From positions 143,537,369 to 143,601,368 of the forward strand of contig OY755039.1 of NCBI GenBank assembly GCA_963576565.1: a DNA stretch of 64,000 nucleotides, given 5' to 3'. Position 1 is the first letter of the stretch; each line of letters opens with the position of its first letter. This document shows positions 23,329-33,855 of the stretch, one piece after another. The stretch is from Aspidapion aeneum (Eukaryota > Arthropoda > Insecta > Coleoptera > Brentidae). Both the position numbers and the translations under genes were made by a program. The notes beneath the pieces are model-generated. The model saw only the letters and a program-made list of their open reading frames with translations, made no database searches and was not told the origin of the DNA.

Positions 23329-23457
23329 AGTTTACCTAACTAGTGCGGAAAGTGCCTCTTTTCCGCACGCGATTGCAGATGGCCAAACGACGCGATAGCG
23401 GAGTTTGGCCAGCAATCAAGTGCGGAAAAGACACTTTACGCACGAGTTAGGTACACT
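23329..23457. repeat. 128-bp imperfect hairpin rich in GTGCGGAAAAG
   Basis: The left arm TTACCTAACTAGTGCGGAAA...CCGCAC-GATTGC pairs with the right arm GCAATC-GTGCGGAAAA...GTTAGGTACAC. The arms are about 47 nt with few mismatches, around an inner segment containing GGCCAAAC/GTTTGGCC. It belongs with the neighbouring element R. Confidence 0.75.
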
Positions 23458-23461
23458 ATTT

Positions 23462-24068
23462 TTTCTATAAGCGTGAGGAAAAAACTAAAAATTAATCAGA
23501 AAATTATTTATATTCAAAACGTTTTAATCAAATCAATTATTATTATTCACATTCTAGCGGCTTCTAGAACTGACTGGGGTAGATCTTCGTCCGAAGAATC
23601 CATTGAAAATCTGATTTTTTTGTTTGAAAAATTCAAAAGACGCTTGTATCTGCAAAATTGGCTTGTTTTGACAGTTTGTTTGTACTTTGTTGCTATGGGG
23701 ATTTAAGATGCCAAATCTAAAACCACTAGTGTTCATTGTTGTTTGACATTGACAATGACGATATTTATACCGGGGTTTAAAACTTATAATTTGAAACTGT
23801 TTTACTGAAAACTTTATTTTATCGAAAATATTGAAAATATAGCAGAATTTTAGTCAATTTGAATATTTTTAGGATATTTCGTGTGCTAGGAAAGATACAA
23901 ATGTATTTTGAACGGTCTAAATGTTATAGAACACCTCAAAATCGTAACAAATTTACTTATCCGCACTAGTGCGGAAAAAATATTTTTCCGCACTAGTGCG
24001 GAAAAGTGGCACTTTCCACACTAAAATGCGTGCGGAAAAGTGGACTTTTCCGCACGCTTATAGAAAAA
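23462..24068. mobile_element. TIR element R (TTTTTCTATAAGCGTG ends)
   Basis: The left end TTTTTCTATAAGCGTGAGGA is matched inverted by TTTTCCGCACGCTTATAGAA at the right end. The interior near 23960-24055 has a dense set of GTGCGGAAA words in alternating orientation, including the perfect palindrome core GTGCGGAAAAGTGG...CTTTTCCGCAC. No TSD is resolved. A short plus-strand frame (23473-23706) inside is not recognisable. Confidence 0.65.
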
Positions 24069-24699
24069 GTTTGTTTTTAGCATTCTCAAGACCTAAAGAG
24101 ATATCTAGAAATAAATATATATTTATTTTTTACTACTGTCAAACACCCTATTGTCTCCCCCCTCTGGAAAAAATGCATGGAATTTTAGTTAATAAATATC
24201 AGGCTAACTACCATAATTACACCTCCTTAGAAAAAAAAAATAATTTCATAAATAGTGCTTCCGTCGACCATACCGGGAGGGGGCTCGATTTTAGCGTAGA
24301 TCTGTGCTTGCAGTGTCCCCCCTTCTTCGCGCAAAATACAAAAGCGAACAACTTTAAAGTTGGAAGCTGTGAGTTAGGGACAACTTCAGACGCGCTCCTG
24401 ATTCGGCGGCAACTCCACGCAGCTCCGTTTCTGAATTTTGAGTTTAGTGTTCGCGGTAGTTTTAACGCATTATAAAGAAAGTTTGTTTCAAAGTTTTTCG
24501 ATAAAATATTACCTGAACTGTTTGTGTTTTATTTGTTGGTAAGTACAGTGGCTCTTGTACAGGGTTTTTCCGCATATTTTTACACCATATCTAAAACGTT
24601 TGTTTGAATAGATATCAAAATATGATAAATTTAAAAGTTTCATAAGTTTTTACGAAGTCTGAGAATATTTGTGTCAGAATGTCAAAAAGAAATTCTAAA
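24069..24699. other. Unassigned region with one unremarkable open frame
   Basis: An open frame runs from inside element R to 24475, with a GC-richer 3' half (24250-24440). Its start lies in repeat DNA and I recognise no domain. The rest is AT-rich. Confidence 0.35.
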
Positions 24700-24963
24700 T
24701 GTCAAAACAGTGGCGGATCCAGGGGGGGGCACTAGGAGCACTTGCCCCCTCCCGAGATTTTTTTGAATGTTTTTATTAATAAAAATTCAAAATTTTTGCC
24801 TGCGGCGCATGAGTGTCCATTATTATTATCATCGAAATTACAACCACTAATTCAATAAAATGCTGTTTAAAAAAATATATGCCGCTTTTTAACAACAGAG
24901 AATATCACCTAAAGTAGCCCCCCCCCCCCGAGAAGCACCTCTGGATCCGCCCTTGTGTCAAAA
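24700..24963. mobile_element. hAT MITE S with 8-bp TSD TGTCAAAA
   Basis: The element spans 24708-24955, from CAGTGGCGGATCCAGG to CTGGATCCGCCCTTG, with TGTCAAAA on both sides. It is 248 bp, non-coding, with G-run and C-run subterminal tracts. Confidence 0.9.
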
Positions 24964-24985
24964 TTTGGCAAGTCGATAGTTTTTA

Positions 24986-25738
24986 GCTCACACATATACT
25001 ATACTATAGTAGTGTGAGCTATGGTGATCCTAATTTTTTCGAGAAAAAAAAAGTTGCTCCGATTTCAAAAATTTTTATATATCTTTGCGTTTCAGATGAT
25101 TTTGAAACTTTTTTGTTGCGCCGTCTGTCTGTCTGTCTGTCGGTCTGTCTGTATGTCTGTCTGTCTGTCTGTATGTCTGTAACGACCAACGCGCATAACT
25201 CAAAAACCGCTTGGCCGATTTTAATGAAATTTGGTACCTAGGCTGGGTCTTGGGTCGAGATGGTCCCATTTAAAAATGAACAAAATCCACCGAACAGAAA
25301 CCAAATAAAAGGGTGGGGGTAGATTTCAAAAATTAGAGTTTATGTGAAAATATGGCGTGTGTGATATCAAACGAAAGGTAATTGAGTCTGCAGTTAAACA
25401 AAATACATTTTAATTTATTTAAAAGAAAAGGGTGGGGGTATATTTTAAGAATTAGAGTTTAAGTGAAAATATGGCGTGTGTGATATCAAACGAAAGGTAA
25501 TTGAGTCCGGAGTTTAACAAAATACATTTTAGTTTTTTGGTTTTTTTTAAGGGTGGGGGTAGATTTCAAAAAATTGAGTTTAAGTCAAAACATGGCTTGT
25601 GTGGTATCAAACAAAAGGTAATTTAGTCTGGAGTTAAATAAAGTATATTTCAGTTTTTAGTTATATTAGCTCACACGTACACTATAACTATAGTACCTAG
25701 TGTGAGCTTAGGGGCCCATATATTGGCAGAGTATTTTA
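24986..25738 (-). mobile_element. Hairpin-ended element D3
   Basis: Hairpin AGCTCACACATATACTATAC... at 24986-25020, TCTG array at 25124-25180 with interruptions, then the AATGAAATTTGGTACC block and three ~115-bp GGGTGGGGGTAGATTTC units. The opposite hairpin (25670-25710) ends CCCATATATTGGCAGAGTAT. Confidence 0.8.
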
Positions 25739-25937
25739 AATGTTATATAATTTTAGAATTTTATAGATCTTTTCTTTCTGATTTCAAAAATATATCCGTT
25801 GGGATTATTTCGTTTATTTATTTTGGAGATATACGCGTTCAAAAGTTTTAAAAACTTAAATTGGTACTCTTTAAAACATCAAGGTAGTCATGAAAAAGAC
25901 AATCGCATTGACAAATTTAGTTTAAGAGCGGTTAAAG

Positions 25938-26066
25938 ATGGTTTTTTCCGTAGAAGAAAAACTGGATATGATTAAATTGTTTTACACAAATAATGAAAAC
26001 GCATCTATAGCTCGCAACCTGCAGTATTATCCTGGCAGAAAACCTCCAACCCACCAAACAATTTGA
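25938..26066 (+). pseudogene. N-terminal HTH (DUF4817-like) fragment
   Basis: A 42-codon ORF starts at ATG 25938 and stops at TGA 26066. It encodes MVFSVEEKLDMIKLF, an ASIARNL segment and YPGRKPPTHQTI. The M-V-x-S-x-E-E-K-x-D-M-I opening, with Y-P-x-R-x-P-x-H-x-T about 30 residues on, is the signature of the insect DUF4817 helix-turn-helix found at the start of many transposon-derived genes. It ends within the domain, just before the G-rich insertion, so it is a remnant. Confidence 0.6.
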
Positions 26067-26077
26067 ATACAGTAAAC

Positions 26078-26240
26078 CAGTGGCGTATATAGAAAAAAAT
26101 TTCGGGGTGGGCCCGAGGCAGTTTGGGGGGGGGGGGGCCCGAGACCCCATGAGGCCGTATTTTATGCTATTTTATGTTTGTATTCAGGAAATATGTGGAA
26201 AATATCTAAAAAAATCTTAGCTTCGGGGGGGGGCCCGGGC
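26078..26240. mobile_element. Truncated hAT-like end with G-runs
   Basis: It starts CAGTGGCGTATATAGAAAAA and includes 14 G in a row at about 26127. It ends in the fragment shared with 485-552. The terminus resembles hAT ends, but no partner end or TSD was found. Confidence 0.45.
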
Positions 26241-26795
26241 CTTATATGCCTAGCAAATAGCCCCGATCTGTCTTCACTTGACCCTTGATTTTGTTTGTGG
26301 GGCTACCTAAAAAATAAGGTACAAAATACAAAATTCTGCAAGAGAAAATAGGACAGACAATTAGAAATTCTGTGCACTCTTTCTATCAAGCGACTCACAG
26401 AAAATTTATACGAATTATTTAAAATTGTATCAATAATCAAGGAGGCTATTTGGAAAATTACCAAAAAAGAATTAGATTTATTTTTTCTAACAAAAAATTG
26501 TATTATTTTTGATTTTACTTACAGTGCCACACATTACTGCGCAGAATCACTGCAGATGATAAAAATTAATTAATTATATACCTTACAAAAGCAACAGCTT
26601 CACTTTTTGTGTCAATGTGATTTTTTTTTTTCATGGCTGCCTTGATGTTTTAAAGAGTATCAATTTAAGTTTTTAAAGTTTTTAAACGCATATATCTCCA
26701 AAACTAATAAACGAAATGATTTCAACATATATATTCTTTGAAATCAGGAAGAAAAATTCTATAAAAATCTAAAATAACATACAGGTGATAACCAT

Positions 26796-27944
26796 GGACC
26801 TGTCAAATTTTGACATTTTGAATTCTTCTTTGACATTCTGCGAGCAGCGTTTAAATTTAAAACTATTTAGGTAATTGACGAGTAGAATGTGTTTTTGGGT
26901 GTTAAAATTTAATTTGATAAAAACTATTCAAAACGCCATACTATAAGATGTATCTTGATTGGTGAACGTTTGCATTGATGGCTTTTGAGCATTCGGTATA
27001 CAATAATTTGAAAAGCCAAGTTGTAGCTTAGAGACAAACTACGCAAGCGTTGTATTGTTTCAAATCCTCCTGTTAATAGTTTCGTTCCCTCATCGCATGC
27101 GACAGTCATAAAACGGTACGAAAAATCCTTTTTGCGTTCCAGGTCGACGTTGTACTGTTATCGGACAGTCAGTTTTCCGTTCCATCAAGCCACTTGACCT
27201 GGTTTCGGACTCCTCTGAAATACAAGGATTGAAGACAGGCGCACTAGAATTGATTGCTCTCTCTCTCTCTTTTCTTTGTCTGTGTTTGTCATATTTTGCA
27301 CTAAAAATAGTATGTAAAGTACACACATCTCTAGTTTACAGCACCTGAGATAAAAATATACCATAAAATTACATTAAATTTACATTTGTCTGAGAAAATT
27401 CAAAAAACAGTGAATAACCCAAAAAATTTAAATTTTTGTCAAAATGAATTGAGTTTCACAACCAATTTTAAAACGTGACCAAATGTCAGGAAAACTACGT
27501 AAATATACAAATATCTTTTAAATTTCCAAAAAAAAACTGTTGATTTTTTTGCAAGAGCCTCTTAATTTTTTATTACTATGGAACTGCGGAAAGTTATACC
27601 ACATGGAAAAAAGCTATACTGACCACAGGGTAGCCTGCTTAGAAAAAGAAAAATTAGTTTAGCAGGTGATTGGATAGGAATAGAAACATAAGGGTTTCGA
27701 TCTACCTTTACGCAAGACGTCGAAAACTACCCTTTCTTTTAGTCACGTGACTTTGAATTTAACTCTCTTGCATATGATCACATGACTGAAGTAAATCGAT
27801 CACTACAACTATAGCATTCGATTTTTGGACAGTTATTTCGTCGTTCCATCAAACCAAAACCATTTTAAAACAGTCCTCGTACTGTATTGCGTGCGCATTG
27901 GGATTTTTCGGACAGTTTATGACTGTCGAACGGGATGATGGGAC
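26796..27944. other. Unassigned region
   Basis: The region has two short minus-strand frames (26924-27109, 27090-27326) without recognisable domains and a (CT)8 run at about 27256-27273. GGCAGACTG/CGGACAGTT-type words recur at 27165, 27828 and 27910. No gene call is supported. Confidence 0.4.
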
Positions 27945-28650
27945 ACTGCTAACAGTGGCGGCTCGTAGAATAAACATCTGAAGGCAAAAGAATCGTATTT
28001 TTTTAACACACAAATATACGGATGATCGATCACAGAATGGCTTTAAAATTAAACTTTAAACAGAATTCTTTTTTTTAACGCAAAAACCAACTCTGCGATG
28101 ACGGACTACACGACAAATTAAAATAAGAAATTAGCATGCAAAATAAACAATCATTTTTCAGTCGACCTGCAACCTCACTGAGCTTTATGGGATTACTTTA
28201 AAATCCACGCATAGAAAGAAAATCGCGCGCGCTTTGTCATAGGCGAATTGGTTTGCATTTAGCTGGTTATACACACAGAGGTTGATCCGTCGGTTTGGAA
28301 CGGCACAGATAAGTCTGACCGTTTTGTCCGCAACGGTTTAAAACTGCTGCAGTCCACTAACACAAAAAAAAATCTTTCGAATCGATCCTTCATATCGGTC
28401 TGTGGCAGACATAACCGCGCGTTAGTGGGCTAAAACTCAAGATTTATCTGCCGGTTTAACCAAAACTATGGAATTTCGTCAAGTCGAAAGGCGGGCGAAA
28501 CTTGTGGGTTCCGCACTCACAGATATTTTAACCGGCGCAGACTTCTCTGTCGGTTTAATCGCTGTTCAGGCCAACGGCTTCTCTAATTTGGATATCTTGT
28601 TTCGTAAGATCCTCTCTTACCAAATTTATTAAAAAATCATACGTGTTAAT

Positions 28651-28932
28651 AGAGAATTATTGAAATAAAGCCAGGCTATAATGGTGCCAGGTACAATTTT
28701 GACACCTTTACATTGTAATATCAGTTGTGATCTTTTAACACACGGCCTTTGTTTACTATATGAACCGGAATAAATAGTGCCTTCTTTTATTAATTGAAAA
28801 TAAACGACGAAAGTTTTAAATTTGACTTTGATATGTCAATTTTGAAGGATCAACTGTCAGTTTTTAATGTGAATGTGTCAAAATAGTGCCTGGCACAATT
28901 TTAGCCTGGCTGTATTTCAATAATTCTCTGAT
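28651..28932. mobile_element. Small TIR element W (about 280 bp)
   Basis: AGAGAATTATTGAAATA at the left and TATTTCAATAATTCTCT at the right are exact inverted repeats. Inside them AGCCAGGCTAxAATxGTGCC is also inverted. It is nested in V. The TSD was not resolved. Confidence 0.7.
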
Positions 28933-28940
28933 ATCCATTC

Positions 28941-29132
28941 TTAAATAATTTTTAAATCGTCTGGATCATTTTCTCGTAACTCTTTTAATAGAAGGTCATG
29001 GCTAAATAGTTTCCTCTTAAGCAAATAAGTTTTAACCCACTTGGAACGTCTCTCTTTTACACCACTATGCATTATTTTCATATTAATAATCATTCCCATA
29101 CACAGAGCCTGCTTATATTTAGCACTAAACAA
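28941..29132 (-). pseudogene. HARBI1-like transposase N-terminal fragment
   Basis: A minus-strand frame of 63 codons contains KERRSKWVKTYLLKRK, then LLKELRENDPDD. Basic RRxxWVxxxLxxR followed by LLxELxxxDxxxF is the conserved start of PIF/Harbinger (HARBI1-like) nucleases, ahead of the DDE domain. The frame ends before any catalytic residue. A later portion of the same protein type lies at 29402-29566 on the other strand. Confidence 0.65.
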
Positions 29133-29401
29133 TTTACATACGCTATGCTTAAAATACCGTGCCGCATAAAACTTTCGACTTGACGAAATTCCACAGTTTT
29201 GGTTAAACCGGCAGATAAATCTTGAGTTTTAGCCCACTAACACGCGGTTATGTCTGCCACAGACCGATATGAAGGATCGATTCGAAAGATTTTTTTTTGT
29301 GTTAGTGGACTGCAGCAGTTTTAAACCGTTACGGACAAAACGGTCAGACTTATCTGTGCCGTTCCAATCCGACGGATCAACCTCTGTGTGTATGGCCAGC
29401 T

Positions 29402-29566
29402 ATTGGACCAGAACAGCGATTAAATGCTGCCCTTCGTTTCCTTGCCACGGGAAGATCATATGAAGATCTGAAATTTTCAGTGGGAATTTCTGCACAGGCA
29501 CTTGGTTATATCATTCCGGAAACATGTGCCATAATATTCCATAAATTAAAGAGATACTATATGAAT
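29402..29566 (+). pseudogene. HARBI1-like transposase middle fragment
   Basis: A plus-strand frame reads PEQRLNAALRFLATGRSYED, then KFSVGISAQALGYIIPETC and IIFHKLKRYY. The phrase LRFLATGxSYxxL...ISxxxxxxIIPExC is highly characteristic of HARBI1-like DDE nucleases, just upstream of the first catalytic Asp. The frame then enters unrelated sequence. It abuts arm V directly, so it probably belonged to the same Harbinger copy before rearrangement. Confidence 0.75.
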
Positions 29567-29615
29567 GGTCTGTTATCCCTGGCACCGTGTAACCGTGTCA
29601 ATGAAGCCCTATTCT

Positions 29616-29745
29616 ACATTGACACGGTTCGGTTACGTTGGCGATCGATTGACAACGGTTAGGTTTCACATTCTCTAGGATCCCGGGAAAGAGGTCAGGA
29701 GAGTATGTTTTAAAAAAATATATGTATGTTAGAAATTTACGAATT
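29616..29745 (-). mobile_element. Half core of a foldback element of Q type
   Basis: From ACATTGACACGGTTCGGTTA through CTCTAGGATCCCGGGAAAGA to ATGTTAGAAA, this matches the complement of 60838-60965 in element Q. The repeat-word arms are absent. Confidence 0.75.
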
Positions 29746-30072
29746 CTTGCTTAAGAAAGATTGTGGTTCTAAAATCCAGACTGATTTTTAACGAACATTT
29801 TTGCGATCACGGGTGTTAGTTACCCAAGCGATTTACCATATCGTCTGCTATTTACCAGAGATGTTCGGGCGAAAGCCGACTGGCGATCCTGGGTGTTGTA
29901 TGCAAATATGAGGCCGGCGCGCGCGATATAAGAGGTGCGGTAGCGTATGAATGACATAATTCTGGTGGGAATTTAAAAATATATAATGAATATTTCTTTT
30001 ATTATTTTACCTATATTTTTTGGGGGTTGCGCAAACCTGCAAACTTATGGACGAGCCGCCACTGACTGCTAA

Positions 30073-31537
30073 TGTTTGGTACAAGAGCACAATGTTGCAG
30101 AGGCGCTGATTCTTACAGGGCACCCCGGTATATTGCGCAAATTTAGTAATACCACTCCCACCGTATAAGAGTCTGCTCTACCTCTGAAATTTGTCTATGG
30201 GTGTAATCTAATCTAATTATACCTGCCGCTCCAATAGATCCCGTATAATGCCTTTATATACGTCCAATAGATAAGCCTTATCTATCGAACGTTTAATCGC
30301 CTGTGTAAACAGCCTTGTTGTAAGTTGTAACCTGCTTGATTTAAATTTTTGACAAAGGCACTTTAAACTTTCTGTCCCCTATGTTTGTATTTTCGCGTTT
30401 ATACAGGGTGTTCCATTTAAAACGTTCCACCCGGGATTTCTCGAGAACTGCTGAAAATTTTAAAAAATGCCGAGACAATACGATTTTCTGTAGAAAACTC
30501 CAGAAGAGACATCATAATTTTTGAGGAAAAGAAAAATACTGTTTTTTCAGGTTCTTAACTTCTTTATTTTTTGTTTTTGGTTAATTAAGCTGACGCGTTT
30601 CGGAACCAGGCTCCATTACCCAATGAACCGAACATAACGTTAGGTTGGATGTTAGTTCTAACGTCATATTCATAGCGAAAAAGAAGCTTAATAACCCGTT
30701 TTCTGACGTTAGAAAAATAATCTTATGTTTTCATAACATTGTTGATTTTTTGTGATTTTTGAAAAGAAATGTTTTTCTAACATTGAAAAATAAATGTTTT
30801 TTTAACAATGAAAAAATATATTTTTTTCAAATATCTCTAAAGATAAGGTAACAATAAACAATAACGTAAATAAAATTCTTCTATTTTGGAAACGCAGGGC
30901 AGCAACAGTCTGTTGAGGTTTTCGTGAACTCTACATTCAGTAAAGGAAATTCGGATCCATAGCTTCTGAAAATACAATTTAAAATTCTATGTAAACCATC
31001 AATAATTTTGTAGTAAGTGCCTCGCTACGAGGCCAAACAATTCATGCTCAAGTGAATACAAGGCAAACAATTTCAAGGCGCCTATTCAATTTAGCATGAA
31101 TGCAAACGAAGCATTCGTTTGGTCCCACTGCGAGGCTTGCGAATTCTGCCTCAAATGAATACGCGGCTTAAGGTCCGGCGGCTAATCATTCGCGGTGAAT
31201 TGTCGCATTCCCTGTCTGATTACCACTGTAACGTTAGGTATGCGATATTTCATACAAAACCATTTTTTTTTATTTTGTTTACTTTCTAGTAGGTTGTGGT
31301 GCTTCATTTAGATCACTGCATACACATTGGTTGCTCTTTAACTATACCATCTTTCCCACACAACTGGAGTAATATTCCTATCCAAATATGTATTCACTAT
31401 CATTATTAATAATTGTGCTTTTAATTTGCCATGTTTGTTTCTACAAAAGGTAAATATTGTAACCAAAATGTATCTGCTATCGACTCGTATAAACTCGCAG
31501 CGAAATGCAACTAAACATGGCGATGGCCCGTTCTGGT
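30073..31537. other. Unassigned region with one half-MITE
   Basis: TACAGGGTGTTCCATTTAAA at 30402 is a typical MITE end, but no inverted partner follows. GCGAGGC/GCCTCG words around 31020-31150 form a weak inverted repeat. No frames of interest. Confidence 0.45.
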
Positions 31538-31617
31538 AGTGGAACTAGGGTCACTGCATCCTAGAAGCCTGGCGTCTCCTCGCCAGGCTTCCAGAATGCA
31601 GTGACCCTAAGTGGAAC
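31538..31617. mobile_element. 64-bp hairpin insertion X with 8-bp TSD AGTGGAAC
   Basis: The element is 31546-31609, flanked by AGTGGAAC (31538-31545, 31610-31617). The ends TAGGGTCACTGCAT are perfect inverted repeats. Each arm is 29 nt with 27 pairs matched and the loop is TCTCCT, so almost the whole element is one stem. Ends and TSD length fit a hAT-type miniature. Confidence 0.9.
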
Positions 31618-31987
31618 TATGCGGCAGCGCCCTCTATAGTATATATATTTTTTAATGTTTAAAAAACAAAACATTTATTAGCTTCATATATCTTAAATTC
31701 AACGTTAGAAATGGGATCTAGGAAAAACATTATAAAAATAACCATATATTGATGGTATTATTTTTAATGTTAGTGAAATTATGGTTTTTTAAATTCTGTT
31801 TTCTTAACGTTATTAAGAAATATATTTTTGGTAATGCTTTTCATGAAATTTTCGTTAGGATTTTCTACATCTTTTTTTAATGTCAAAAGTTGACTTAATT
31901 TTAACACAAGTTTGTGAGAAAAAAAATTTTCAACATTTATTTAACGTTTTTTACGATTTTGTGCTTAGTGGGTATTAAGGAGTTGCT
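31618..31987. other. Spacer, nothing recognised
   Basis: AT-rich sequence with many AACGTTA-type words. No gene or element end could be supported. Confidence 0.45.
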
Positions 31988-32230
31988 ACAGCACCGCGCG
32001 GGACAAGATTTCAATTTTACTCGATTTTCAGCAGCGTATGGGTGACTGTTCTCGCGCGCAGACGGCAGGAATGTTGGTTTTGATTGACGTTGGCCATATT
32101 CATCGTGCGAAAACGTTTGTTGCCCTTCCTACGTGTTGTCGGTTCTATCCTTAGTAAAGACGTATGAGTTTGTTTTGATTTGGGGTCGCGAGTACATTGT
32201 TTTTGTGTGTTTTCAATATGGAAATAATTA

Positions 32231-32821
32231 TAGTCCAAATTATACGCATTTGTAATGACGTCATTTTTGTTAATCTTTGTTTAGTACAGTAGAACCCCGA
32301 TTATCCGTGCTCCACGGGACCGGACGAGGCACGGATAAGTGAAAAGCACGGATAATCCAAACATTCATTTATTACATGTTACATACATATTATGTACATG
32401 ACAGAAAAAAAAGATCCCATAGAAGTTCAAACTAAGTTTATATGTATGTATTGCATAAAAAGATAACAGAACAAAAAATATAATTCTACATAAGGTTTCC
32501 CGGTAACGCTATTTCGATAGAACTTCAAAAACACAATTTCGATGAAGAGAAATCATAGCACGGATAATCCGCAGCACGGATAATCCGCGCACGGATAATC
32601 GGGGTTCTACTGTATATTATAAACAGCGGTGACAATAAACTTCAAAAACAAAGTAATGTCTATGATTAATTCATTTTTTAAATAGGTAGGTAATTGGTTA
32701 TGTGAATTATCCGTCACTGTCAATCAAAAACATAATAACAAATATTAATTGGCAAAAATATTTACGCCATACGTTTTTTCTCACCTGGTGACGTCATTAC
32801 AAATGCGTATAATTTAGACTA
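32231..32821. mobile_element. TA-flanked MITE Z nested in hAT-C2
   Basis: GTCCAAATTATACGCATTTG at 32233 is matched inverted by CAAATGCGTATAATTTAGAC ending 32819. TA lies on each side, and TGACGTCA sits inside both arms. The TIR is about 30 bp with one mismatch, mariner-like in size and target. MITE Y interrupts it. Confidence 0.8.
32285..32614. mobile_element. pogo/Tigger-type MITE Y
   Basis: CAGTAGAACCCCGATTATCC at 32287 is matched by its exact complement ending at 32612, and TA lies on both sides. The 24-bp TIR with repeated GCACGGATAA words fits pogo/Tigger MITEs. It is non-coding, 326 bp. Confidence 0.88.
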
Positions 32822-33041
32822 TACCGTCGATTAAATAATTAACTGTGCGCAAATTTAAATACGTTGACATATGAACTTCGATTACAAATAAGTAAAATCT
32901 TTAGGGCCACATAGACCGGACCTAAAAATCCTAAAAATTAACCAAAATTTTAGTGCAAGTAATAAAAAATTATACGATGCTGAAAACTGGTTGTGCGGTT
33001 GTGAATAACGAAATGCTTTTCTTTGCTTTATTTGTCTTATT

Positions 33042-33366
33042 ATGAACAATCCACGAAGTGATCCTGCGTGGGTGGCAAAGGGAATGTGTGGTATCAAGCA
33101 ATTTAGTGAAAAGTTTAAGACACAAAGTAAGTGATGCTTATTTAAATAACCACAGAGTTTTCTATGCTAGGCAGGACTGATATTAAGTGTCAATTGAATA
33201 GTGCCTATAGGCAAAACATTACCGAACATAATGAAAATATGGCAAAAAATAGACATATACTTAGTAGGTTAATAGACTCTTTAAAATTCTGTGGGATTTT
33301 TGAGGTTACTCTATGGGGCAATGATGAGTCTGAAACTGGTGCTAATCCGAGCACTTTGCGCATGTA
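33042..33366 (+). pseudogene. hAT (ZMYM1-like) transposase fragment in hAT-C2
   Basis: It is parallel to the fragment at 12385. ATG 33042 opens MNNPRSDPAW and the frame breaks around 33140. It resumes at 33164 with the IKCQLNSAYRQNITEHNENM and LIDSLKFCG motifs and stops at 33365-33367. Substitutions relative to copy 1 (such as TLWGNDES for the GHDES motif) show independent decay. Confidence 0.65.
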
Positions 33367-33395
33367 AAAGAAGGCCGAATAGAGTTTATCTATAA

Positions 33396-33855
33396 ACAAA
33401 TAAACTAAAAACCACACCAAATAGCTGCTTGTTTGTAAAATGCTAAAATAAAATTGTTTTATATAAGTTTTTTTATCTCGTTTTCTACTTAATAATTTTT
33501 TCTCAGAGACCCCTGTAAAAGGGGTCAATTTCAATAAAGCTGTTATAATCATCGTGGCTTAAAAAATTAAAATTAGAAGGGTCTAATGGCATAACATTAT
33601 TGTGCAATAAAAACAATAGGGCCTACAACAAAGGGTGAAAGCCCCAAAAAAATTATATAACAATACGGGATAAAATAATGGATTTAAAATGCCGAAATCA
33701 ATGTTGTGTAGCTAAAAAATTTTTATGAAAACAAGCAGTAATGTCGCTGGTTTGGTTGTAATTAAAAAACAACTAAAGAATACCAGACAAAATAACAATT
33801 TTTTTAAATATTGAAGGTGGCTTACTAAAAAAGTAATTGGGCACTTTTTTAAGAC
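33396..33855. other. Spacer, nothing recognised
   Basis: AT-rich. A minus-strand frame that covers 33205-33552 is a shadow of the hAT fragment. No independent feature. Confidence 0.45.

Larger units (their letters stand above)
25739..26795. mobile_element. Inverted-repeat element T with a DUF4817-like ORF
   Basis: The arms at about 25745-25905 and 26620-26785 are inverted copies (AACATCAAGG/CCTTGATGTT, TTTTGGAGATATACGCG with its complement). The interior carries the HTH ORF at 25938 and a foreign G-rich fragment (26078-26236). The ends are approximate and no TSD was found. Confidence 0.65.
28261..29401. mobile_element. Harbinger-derived inverted repeat V nested in hAT U
   Basis: Arms of about 230 bp (28261-28494 and 29170-29401) match closely, from AGCTGGTTATACACACAGAG to the GAAATTCCACAG/CTATGGAATTTC region. 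The right arm runs directly into a HARBI1-like coding piece. The loop holds element W and an oppositely oriented HARBI1-like N-terminal piece. The arrangement suggests rearranged halves of one Harbinger element rather than a clean insertion. Confidence 0.7.
27945..30072. mobile_element. hAT element U with 8-bp TSD ACTGCTAA
   Basis: The element spans 27953 (CAGTGGCGGCTCGTAG) to 30064 (GACGAGCCGCCACTG), with ACTGCTAA on both sides. Inside are a Harbinger-derived inverted repeat with HARBI1-like coding fragments, a smaller inverted repeat (W), and half of the core shared with foldback family Q. Its own interior appears non-coding. Confidence 0.88.
31988..33395 (+). mobile_element. hAT-C copy 2, 5' truncated, with nested MITEs
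   Basis: Homology to hAT-C starts at AGCACCGCGCGGGACAAG and runs to 32230. It is interrupted by MITE Z (containing MITE Y) and resumes at 32822 to about 33395. The CAGTGGCGGC terminus is missing. Confidence 0.75.

Noticed and set aside
23969..24475. 168-residue frame
   Set aside because: It begins inside element R hairpins and no domain is recognisable; more likely a chance frame.
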